From Siphonodentalium dalli (lineage: Eukaryota > Mollusca > Scaphopoda > Gadilida > Siphonodentaliidae), in assembly GCA_032622095.1 (NCBI GenBank), contig CP136063.1, forward strand, positions 68,215,897-68,279,896: a stretch of 64,000 nt of DNA, in the 5' to 3' direction. The position numbers and the translations under genes were made by a program. Position 1 is the stretch's first letter; each line of letters opens with the position of its first letter. This document shows positions 10,851 through 22,800 of this stretch, piece after piece. Under the pieces are notes generated by a model. That model saw only the letters and a list, made by a program, of their open reading frames with translations. It searched no databases and had not been told where the DNA came from.

Positions 10851-13800
10851 CTGGAAATAGAAAAATAGCAATAGGTCTCAAAATATGGTGATGGTCATTT
10901 GCAGAATGAGGTCCCCAGAGGATGAATTTGGTGATACTATCACGCACATCATCACTAAATTCACCCTCATGGGGAACTCATTCTGCTTAAGCCTCATCTC
11001 CTCTGGAAAGAATTTTTATTATCACATATTTGTTGAATGACATGACATTGCAGCTCCGATTTTTTGCTTAAGTTATTTGAAATTGAAATGGGATACATTG
11101 AGTTCATGACGAATCATTACAGCCCTAGTATTATATTTTATCAGCAGAATTGAGGTAAGGTTAATGTTGATTGTCTTTGTATAATAAAACAGAAATAAAC
11201 ACAATGATTTGACCCATTCTGGGACATTTAAAGGTTTTTTTTAATGAAAAAGTTAGCAATTTTTTTTTAGATGGACTTGGATACAGTAATGCCCACAGTA
11301 ATTGACCACTTAACCACATCAGAATTATGGGTAATTTTTCAGGATTTAGTCGGAAATATGGCTTGTTGCCATCCATTGGAAAGCTCTCACCTGAAAAGTT
11401 ACCCATAATTCTGCTGTGGTTAAGTCGATTATTTAGGGTATTCCTGTATCGCCGAGAGCTTTCCGATGAATGGCACAAGCCATATTTCCGACTAAATCCT
11501 GAAAAATTACCCATAATTCTGCTGTGGTTAAGTGGTCAATTACTTTGGGCACCTGATAGAAGGTTTAAAAGAGTGGTGGTATGGAAACCGTGACCATAAT
11601 TATTTTCTTTGGCCTTATCAAATGGTTCAGAATTAGGCACATACAGTAATGTCCAAAATAATCGACTCCTTAATAACAGCAGAATTATGGGTAATATTTC
11701 AGGATTTAGTCGGAAATATGGCATATTTCCAACTAAATCCTGAAAAATTATCCATAATTCTGCTGTTATTAAGAGTTGATTATTTAGGGCATTACTGTAT
11801 CAGAAAGTTTCACTCACACTAACGGCTGGAGCCGGGGATGGAGCCGGCGTTCCAAACCCTCCTGCAGGCATTCCAAACCCGCTGGCAGCAGGTTGTGCCC
11901 CAAAACCTGATGTTGGTTGAGCCCCAAAACCTGATGTTGGTTGAGCCCCAAAAGCTGATGTTGGTTGAGCCCCAAAAGCTGGTTGAGCCCCAAAAGCTGA
12001 TGTTGGTTGAGCCCCAAAGGCTGAAGGCTGTTGAGCTCCAAATCCACCAGCAGGCTGTGAAGCACCAAATCCTGGAGCAGACTGGCCTCCGAAAGCCCCA
12101 GGAGCAGTTGCTCCAAATGGCGAAGGCTGGGGAGCACCGAACTGGCTTGGGAATCCAGCACCCCCTTGAGGCTGGGAACTTTGATAAAGTTTTGTCAAAT
12201 TATCACTTGTCAGTGCAGTTTTCTTTGCCTCTGCTGGATCAAATGCTGGTGCGAATATATCTTGTAGCTCATCGGCAGACGATTTGCCTGTGTTGGATGG
12301 CGACGATGCCGAGCCTTTCTCTCCCCAGGGATCGGGCGCTGAGGAGGTTTGATCTGATGACAGGTTGAGCTCATTCAGGTGGTCAATCTCCTGGAAGACA
12401 GATATGACAGCTTAATTTAACTTGATTAGCATGTATAACCCTTTCATAACTCCCATAGGGAGCCTCACATGAATGCATTGGCCTAACAATATTTACTTTG
12501 ACCTTGTAAGCGAGTGCATTCTCTTATACATGTGAGTCTCCCATAGGGAGCCTCATATATATGAGAATGCATTGGCCTAACAATATTTACCTTGACCGTG
12601 TAAGCCAGTGCATTCTCTTATACATGTGAGTCTCCCATAGGGAGCCTCGCATATATGAGAATGCATTGGCCTAACAATATTTACTTTGACCTTGTAAGCC
12701 AGTGCATTCTCTTATATATGTGAGTCTCCCATAGGGAGCCTCGCATATATGAAAATGTATTGGCCTAATAATATTTACTTTGACCTTGTAAGCCAGTGCA
12801 TTCTCTTATATATGTGAGTCTCCCATAGGGAGCCTCACATGTATGAGAATGCATTGGCCTAACAATATTTACTTTGACCTTGTAAGCCAGTGCATTCTCT
12901 TATATATGTGAGTCTCCCATAGGGAGCCTCGCATATATGAGAATGTATTGGCCTAACAATATTTACTTTGACCTTGTAAGCCAGTGCATTCTCTTATATA
13001 TGTGAGTCTCCCATAGGGAGCCTCACATGTATGAGAATGCATTGGCCTAACAATATTTACTTTGACCTTGTAAGCCAGTGCATTCTCTTATACATGTGAG
13101 TCTCCCATAGGGAGCCTCGCATATATGAGAATGCATTGGCCTAACAATATTTACTTTGACCTTGTAAGCCAGTGCATTCTCTTATATATGTGAGTCTCCC
13201 ATAGGGAGCCTCGCATATATGAGAATGTTTTGGCCTAACAATATTTACTTTGACCTTGTAAGCCAGTGCATTCTCTTATATATGTGGGTCTCCCATAGGG
13301 AACCTCGCATATATGAGAATGCATTGGCCTAACAATATTTACCTTGACTTTGTAAGCCAGTGCATTCTTTCCTATATGCGAGGCTTGCATATATAAGTGA
13401 ATGCACTGGCACAGGATCTTTAATGCTGCAGCAGCATAGCTCCCGTCATGAAAGTGTTAACAATGAAGCCCAATGAAACTATGAACTGCCATGTGACGAT
13501 TCGAGTATACATTATTATGAGAGCTTAATTTTACCCTTTCATGAAGGAAGCTGTGCTGGTGCAGCATTAAAGATACTGTGCCAGAGCATTATCTAATATA
13601 TGCGAGTCTCCCATATGGGAGCCTCTCATATATAAGAGAATGCTCTGCCTAACAAGGTCAAGGTAAATATTGATAGGCCAATGTATTGTCTTATATATGA
13701 GAGGCTCCCTATGGGACACTCACATATATAAGTGAATGCATTGGCACAGGGTTTTCACAAAATTTCAGGAAGCTCCAGTCATGGAATGTTAACTTGATTA

Positions 13801-16800
13801 GTATGTATATAACAGTGAAGCCCAAAGAAACTATGAACTGCCATGTGACGTTTCGAATATACATTTTAATTTGTTCGTGTTGCATTGATTTGAGTTCTAT
13901 GTAGCCCACACTAGTAACTCCATCCGCAAACGAAATTAATTCACATACATCAACTCAGGCAACATGAATATCCCAATTTCCCACTATAATACACAAAATG
14001 TGAGGAAAAGATGAGAACAAACGTACACAGTTCGAGAAAGTATTAATAAAAAAAAGCTCTCAACGAAACTGAATGAAGATGGGATATTACCGTGTTGACA
14101 GTGACATCAACAATAGGTTGACGTCCACAAATTGTAAAAATGTCACCTGATCCTATATGAGTATAGAAAGGCCATATAAAAATATAATTTATTTGATATT
14201 ACTCATATTTATCACTTATGCATAAGTTGCTGATAATTGATAATATACAGTAATGCCCTAAATAATCGACTCCTTAACCACAGCAGAATTATGGGTAACT
14301 TTTCAGGATTTAGTTGGAAATATGGCTTGTTGACATTCATCGGAAAGCTCTCACTGGGAACAAGCCATATTTCCGACTAAATCCTGAAAAGTTACCCATA
14401 ATTCTGCTGTGGTTAAGGAGTCCATTCACTGAGAGCTTTCCGATGAATGGCAACAAGCCATATTTCCGACTAAATCTTGAAAAGTTACGCATAATTCTGA
14501 TGTGGTTAAGGAGTCAATTATTTAGGGCATTACTGTATGTGAATATACAGAGAATATCTACATATTTTCCTTTGAACACCGAAATATCTCATGAGTGTCT
14601 GGAAAGATATATCAAATTTTCACGAGCAGCTACAAGCCGCAAGTGAAAATTCAATATTTCTTTCCAGACACGAATGAGATGTTTCAGGTATTAAAAAAAA
14701 ACAACTGTAGGTAATCTTTTTATAATATGTGGCTTATTTAGGCTCAAAGTAGCTAAGTTAAGTCTTAATTAATTAAATCGTTAGTTGTACTAAAGAGCAC
14801 ACCTGTTAGTGTTAACAAACAGGAAAGAGTCCAGGCGCAAAGTTGAATTTGACAAACTGAGAATCAAACATAGAATTTTCGATTAATCACACGACGTCAT
14901 AAATTTGTCACTTTCGATTGGCTAGTGGACAGTGTGCATGCAATGATCACTTGATCAACCTTGGCAGCTCGTGTTAGTTTTAACCCTTTGAGTGCCAGGT
15001 GCCGATCTCATCGGCCCTAAACCTACAAAATAAGTCTGTTAAAGAATATAAGAATAAATTATAAAAATTGTAAAAAATTGTAAAAACAAAAACAAAAATT
15101 GTTAGGCCAATGCATTCTCTTATATATGCGAGGCGACCTATGGTCGACTCGCATATATAAGAGAATGCATTGGCACAGGGTATATGGGTTGATACAAAAA
15201 TCGACCTGGCACTCAAAGGGTTAACCCTACAGTGACATAATGCTATCTAGAGTGAAATAACAATATCTTATATCACTGTGGCTTCTAAAAGACAAATACA
15301 ACAACCTTATAGGTACTCAATCCGATGAGAGGGTCCTATATTACTATTTCTTTGGCTTTGGGGGTAAAAAATTATTTGATTCGAGTCGAGGAACACACCC
15401 ATCAAAGCTTAGAGTGATTAGCTATCGCTATTAATTTTCGAAGATCTGTCCCAATAGTTAGCAGAAACACGTGATCAAAACAGACAAATTGCGGGTGTAA
15501 GATGGATAACTCTAAAATCAATTGGTTATTATTGTTAATAGTAAGCACTTGTTATAGATTTCAAAAATAGATTTCAATAATTAATAGATTTCAAAAATCG
15601 ATAGCTGAGCATTGATGGGTGGGTTCCTCGACTTAAATCAAATATTTTTTACCCCCAAAGCCAAAGAAATAGTAATATAGGACCCTCTGATCGGATTGAG
15701 TACCTATAAGTTTTGGTAATTTCCTTCTATGTTATAGGCAAGCATATAATAAATATGGTTTATACCTGCCCAAGATTTGATAATATATGTGAATATATAT
15801 GGTTTAAAATTGTAATAGTCGATAATATATGTCAATATATATGGTTTATACCTGCACAAGAGTTGATAATATATGTGAATATATATGGTTTATAGCTGAC
15901 CAAGGGTTGATAATATACAGGAATACCCTAAATAATCGACTTAACCACAGCAGAATTATGGGTAACTTTTCAGGTGAGAGCTTTCCGATGAATGGCAACA
16001 AGCCATATTTCCGACTAAATCCTGAAAAGTTACCCATAATTCTGCTGCGGTTAAGGAGTCGATTATTTAGAGCATTACTGTATGTGAATATATATGGTTC
16101 ATACCTGCCCAAGAGTTGACAATTCATCCTGTAAACTGAGCAGCGTTTCCTCTTTCTCAATTGGTTTATTGCTTGTAGGTACCTACAAATCAAAAGTCTA
16201 AGAGTGATTTCATGTGTGAATATCCATCACAACCAGGTACCTATAAATAAAACGGCCATGAATGATTTAATGTGTGCATATCCATCATAACTAGTACTTA
16301 TTATTAGATATTCCACAAGCAGCTTGCTTGGAGAGGAAATCAGTACTTGCTTGTAAAACATGAGACAATTCTTGCATAATTTAATAGCCTGTAGATTTTC
16401 TTGAAGGATTACTCCTGTCTACATTTTTATCGTTATCGATCGCCGCTAATCCACTGAGCATGGTGCCGAAAAGATTTTTGTGATCGGCTTCCCATAACTG
16501 AAGTTATGCCGATTTAATGTTCCATCATGGATTATGCAGTCTGAATAGTTAATGTTCCCTCATGTTCCCTTATGTCAACGGGACCTAGCATGTATAAACA
16601 CGACACAACATACATGTAACCTAATACTCAATGGTTTTACCACCAATTTCCCTACATATTTCTGGACTGATAATAAATGCTCTTTATAGTAAACGCTCAA
16701 AATTTGAAAACAATAAGATAACTAAGACTAAAGTTATCATCCGGAAACCATCTGGGACTGACAGACGGACACAGGTGATTTCTGTGTAGAAAAAAAATTT

Positions 16801-19800
16801 CGACAAATAAACTTGAGCCGAATACATCCTAAATAAAAGGTCGCAGACCACATGTCCCCCGACTCGAGTGGTAAACTTCATGATTGGAATTGTTAGAAGG
16901 ATACTATTTGCAACAATGTTATACAGTATATAGATGTTGCAAACCACCGCAAAATTTCTTGGACAAAACAACCCGATGAACAAACGCATGCAAACGCGAA
17001 AAAATGATATTTTTGTATTAGCTATATATATGTTGCATATCACCAACATGTTAGGAACAATATCCCAAAGTTTCAAATCTCTACATTTAAAACTGTAGGT
17101 GGAGTTGATTACACCATGAAGGTACCCAATCTCATCCAAAAGGCAAAAATGTTCCAAATTTTCTAAGTCGAAAACCCCCCAAAAATATGGAAAAAATGAT
17201 ATTTTTGATTAGCTATATAGATGTTGCAAATCACCAACATGTTAGGAACAATATCCCAGAGTTTCAAATCTCTACATTTAAAACTGTAGGAGGAGTTGAT
17301 TACACCATGAAGGTACCCAATCTCATCCAAAAGGCAAAAATGTTCCAAATTTTCTAAGTCGAAAACCCCCCCCCAAAAATATGGAAAAAATGATATTTTT
17401 GATTAGCTATATAGATGTTGCAAATCACCAACATGTTAGGAACAATATCCCAGAGTTTCAAATCTCTACATTTAAAACTGTAGGAGGAGTTGATAACACC
17501 ATGAAGGTACCCAATCTCATCCAAAAGGCAAAAATGTTCCAAATTTTCTAAGTCGAAAACCCCCCCAAAAATATGGAAAAATTTATATTTTTGATTAGCT
17601 ATATAGATGTTGCAAATCACCAACATGTTAGGAACAATATCCCAGAGTTTCAAATCTCTACGTTTAAAACTGTAGGAGGAGTTGATTACACCATGAAGGT
17701 ACCCAATCTCGGACGCACGGACGCACGGACGGACGGACGGACAGACGCACGGACGCACGGACGGACGGACGAGGGTCATTTCTATAGTCCTCCGACGGAA
17801 ACGTCGGGGGACAATAATAGTTCTTAATTTATAGTAGAGCTCACATGGACTATGATCGCCAGGGATTAAAAAGAAATCCAAAATTTGTGATACCTTGGTA
17901 AAATTCTTTAAGAAAACAAATCGCAAGCAATATGACAAGTATTAGTACAATTAAATCTATGATAGAATGAAACTCACCGAGTAAATAGGTTCATCTGTGG
18001 AGCTACTGTCTGGGGCCTATAAATAACAAACAATGGATGGAGAATTAATGAGAGTTCAATTACATGTATATGTAAATATGACATCAGTGCCTGATACACA
18101 CCATAATCAATCATTGCCAGTATTGTTTAAAGGTACTCAATCCGATCCGAGAGTCCCCATATCATCAAGATACAACAACAACATTTCTTCAAAATATACT
18201 TTAGTTGTCACAATCGATTAATTGCAACAAAATAACGCTAACCACTGCCAACTATGGTATAAAATTTCCCAAAACGTGTTAGTTATCCACATTTTGTTCA
18301 ACGAAATATGGCCATATTATCACATGAGTATTCACGAAATTTAGCTGTATTACCACTTGTTTTTAGAGTTATCCATCTTCATCCGCAATTTTGACCGATA
18401 CCATCCATCTGACCGCGTGTTTCTGGGCCACAAACAATTGAAATAACAAACTTCAAAAATTGATATCTAATCCCTTTGAGCTTTGATGGGTGGGTTCCTC
18501 GACTCGAATCAAATATTTTTTACCCAAAGCCAAAGAAATAGTAATTTAGGCAGGGGGGTGGGGTTGCGGGGGGGGTCGCAGCTCCTGAAAACACGTTTTT
18601 TCCGGTGTTTGCAAATTTTTTCCTTTTGCCCTTTTTTGACCTAATTACAAGCTGTTTAGCCTATATAATGATTGTTTTGATGTGTTATGATCTAAATAAC
18701 ACCTGTAGTGTACACACAAGTTACTAGGTACAGTTCCCTGTGGTCAGGTTGGCCTCAGAATTTTTTTATTATTTGGTCCCTTCTAATACTAAGTAAACCT
18801 TCGTAAGATAAAATATCACATTACCACTATCTGTGGTATCAAACTGAAATTCAACTCTCCAAGTCTGATATGAGACTGAAATAATGTGTAAAATAAATGT
18901 AGAACATGCCTGTTCTCTAATCTATAAACATGTTTCTGGCACAAAGTTACTAATACTATAAATTGCTATTCTACAGTATTACATATCCAATTATTAATGA
19001 ACAGACATTCACATGGATCTCAATCAGTCTCAATAGCATTTTCTTAGTAAAACATGACTGTCTTTCACTTGTGAAATAATGAGATATTATTTTAATATTT
19101 ATATGCACTATTCTACAACCATTTAGTTATTGTTAATATTAAAATGATCCATCTAACCACGTACACGGCATATTGTAAAACAGGCAAGAAACAGTTTGAT
19201 AAGTGTCTAGTCTGAAATACTTGGGTAATTTTGTGCCAGAAAATGTAATCAAAATTATCAAAGTTTCTTGTTAAACTCATTCATGTCTTAATCCAGATTA
19301 GATAAAGATTTTGTAAGTCACTTTGCACAACGATAATTGAAACTTCACCTGAGTTTAAATTAACTTAAATAATTTTTCAATCAGCTTCAACGTTTTTCAA
19401 AATTCAATTTAGAAATGTCAGTTGAACGACATCGATGATAAAATGAAAATGAATATATCTGATACATTTTGAATAGAAAGTCACTGCTACACTGACTCCA
19501 TTAAATCCAATAAGATTGGCGTGGATCGTTCATAGGAAACTATATTAATACCACCAGTCAAAACACTTATAAGGACACACGTCCAATGGAAATATATAGG
19601 ATATACACTTTATGAAATACCGCATAACAAAAAGAGCTGAACTCTCAGCACAAGCAATACACTCAAATGAGATTTAAAACATTTATCTAGAAAACCCCAT
19701 CTCAACCTGGGCAGCATATAATTTTCCGGTGTGTTGTGTATTTACAACTTCACTTTAACTAGCAACTTTATAAATTATATAAAGTAAACACGAGTGCATT

Positions 19801-22800
19801 TCATGGATAAATGCACATTACACAAAGTCCAGTGCAAAGTCTGGAATAAATAATTAGATAGATCCTATACATGGCTGCAGATTTCAAATTTGAAATCCAA
19901 GAAGGCTGCTGGATGCCATGTTTTTTAACAAATTTTAGATAATAATTGATGGCTCCCATCTAGAGGTCAACCTGAAGATCCATATGAAGTTTGGTGATGA
20001 TCGGATTACAGATGTTACCTGTAGGGTGTGCTAAAGGAAATTTGTTGACGGATGCACGCAAGCACAGATGCATGACAAACCATGGCCATAACTCAATTTG
20101 AGATAAAATAGGCGGTACATCGTGAGTGACTATATGCAAATTATTTAACTGATTTTAAATTTAAAACAGACAAAAAATGAAAAGTATCTAATTGGAAAGT
20201 CTTCTCATACACAATGGAGCAATTAAACAGATGTTTAGGATCAGGCGCTACTGGCATTTTTCTTTTACCTCAAAGTGTTGTATCAGTAATGGAATAGTGT
20301 CAACACCTTCACTTATTGGCCTGTATTCAAAACTGTGTTGGCGTAAATAATAAAACAGTTTCAAAGCACCTACACCCTCACATCTCATGCATCCACAATC
20401 AGAGCACAAGGACAATTGTTTTACAAGGGCTAATGTTTATACACATAGTGCCATGGTGGGTATCCTGACACCCAGATCAGTTTTGAGAAACTTAATACAG
20501 CAACGACGATATAATCACAACAAGTTAGGCATTTAATATTCTCAGTTAGAATTCCAGTGTGGACAGACTAAACCCGTATATGCTGAAGGCATATCCGAAG
20601 GCCCCAGGCCTGAGCAGAGGTGGGTATTGGGAGAGGGAGTCCCCCTCCCATTGGTGGGGGCTCCGGGAATTTTTTTGAAAATTCAATACGTTGAGAGCGA
20701 ATCTGGGGCCTTTTGATTCTTTAATTTGACATTATCCAGGAAGGCAGTTTGATCCTTATTATTCACACACAAATCATGAAATTCAATTCATTTATGGCAT
20801 ATAAATACTCAGACCAGACCAAAATAATGGGGCAGTTAAATTTAAAAAGCCTCATGTTATCTTCTTATAATAACATGATCTTTGGTTCTGTTTGTGTTAC
20901 TCACACTCAAACAAAACAACAAAACATTTGTCCCGCCTGTCACTCTCGGCACCGGGCATGTTATCGGGAACATCGCCTGCATCGGAATCATTCGCTTCAG
21001 TCGGTTTGGGTTTTTAGAAAAAACTTGCCAATGTTCTTTGGCTGTCATCTTTGTCTGGTACTTTTCTTTTAGAAGAATATGTATACGATGTCTTATGGTG
21101 GCTTTTTCCGCTGATTACTGGGCACCCACCACCCATCGCAAGACATTTACGTAAAGCAAAAGTTGGAATTACTGTAATTCCATGTGACCCGCAAAATATT
21201 TACTGAGGAATGTCAATGTGCTTTCTTCAAATGTTCCACGTATTTTATTGGAGAATGCTCTTGAATAATATTAGTCGACTACACTATCCTGACCTTTTCT
21301 AGCGTTATTGAATGACGTAGATTGATGCTACAGTAGTAGTTACCTCAGACTCAACCATTTTAGCGTTAATGATTGATTTAGATTGAGTGCTAGTCATATA
21401 GTTACCTCAGACTCAACCTTTTCTAGAGTTATTGACGTAGGCTGTGGTTCCTCTATCTGAGCGTTCTTAGCCTCCTCCATTTCTTGTTTTTTAATATCGT
21501 ATACAACTTGGAACAAATCTCTGAGACTCAGTACCAAGTTTTCTGCCTGAAATATAAGAAAACTATGGTTATATTTGAGGCAAATAACGACATGCAGTGT
21601 ATATTAACAATCTTTACTAAATTCTCATTGACAAGTAGTTCCTTTGTCATTCTCCAGATAATTAGTTCAACAAAAGACCATTTGTCCTTTGTTGAATTTA
21701 TTATCATAACATTTCCAACCAATGAATACGAATCCTTCTGCACGTGTATCTTTTCACCTGTATGTTGTCTGCTTAAATTATCTTGAACAATATATATATT
21801 ATTAGACTTAATAATTAATTTTAATGATCTTGTGTCCGATAATAGTTATCCAATGTATATATACCAATGTGTACAAACCAATAATAACAAAGTGTTCTAA
21901 AAAAAATAAATATATATATAAATCTCACCACACATTATATATATAAATCCTTCTTATATTGCTTTTGTCACATTCTATGTATATTTTTATGTACATTACT
22001 ATTACATTATTACAAAGTATTACACTATCTTAACGTACTGTCAAGAAGTTAAATCTGTAATCTGCTGTATGATGAAGTATACAGTAACAGTATACAAGCA
22101 GATGCATGACCCCTCATTTATGCTAACACATATGTATCGATGAGAGCTGCTGAACAAAGATAAAATATGCTGTTAATTTAGTTTTTGCCTGGGCGATGTT
22201 GGGAAGACGGCCATTAGGTCACACCACCGCCTGGATTCTGTATGTGCATTGAATTTTCTACCAATATTTTGTAAATCCTATTGTATATGTACATGCTTTA
22301 TCCAATAAATTATCTATCTAATTTAGCTTCTTCAATTTTGCCAAAATGCCTCTGTTAACCAGTGTTAACCATGGATTTATAGAAATAAATACATGAATCA
22401 TGAAGGGATGATGTTAGATGTAACTAATAGCATAGTTATACTACCCTGCCAAAGCCAAAAGGCTACCGTAAATTGTAAAATATGAGTCTGATTTCCAAAA
22501 TTTGCAGCAAATAAAAATTTGTGAGATGTTGTGAGAATTCACAACAGTGTTCGATATAATAATAGTAATAAATAATACATGTATTGTTGTTGACTGTGCC
22601 AAATAAAAGGACGCTGACCCCACATCCCCTGAACAATAGTTACAGACATCATAGCAGTGAAGAGGTTAAGAAATGTTCAGTTAATAAGTTCAACAATAGA
22701 AATCCTTCAGCACTTGTATTATCTTGTATTATCAGTCTGTCGTCTGCTTATGTTTCCTGATAGTACCCTCCAGATGAATAATAAACATTTCCAATTATAC

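Noticed and set aside
12470-13420. CRISPR-like appearance of regular 94-bp hairpin units
   Set aside because: Spacers are themselves repeated, flanks are transposon ends and the DNA is animal; it is a tandem transposon array.
14106-14161. Possible extra Dab exon ([19 protein letters not shown]) between exons 8 and 9, with AG and GTAATA borders
   Set aside because: Either acceptor gives 56 or 62 nt, which breaks the frame that exons 8 and 9 keep when joined directly. Kept only as a weak alternative exon idea.
16684-17938. Antisense ORFs of 157 and 194 codons with repeated [20 protein letters not shown]
   Set aside because: They follow the 192-bp tandem repeat, which stays open by chance. No start context, splice signal or protein family was recognised.
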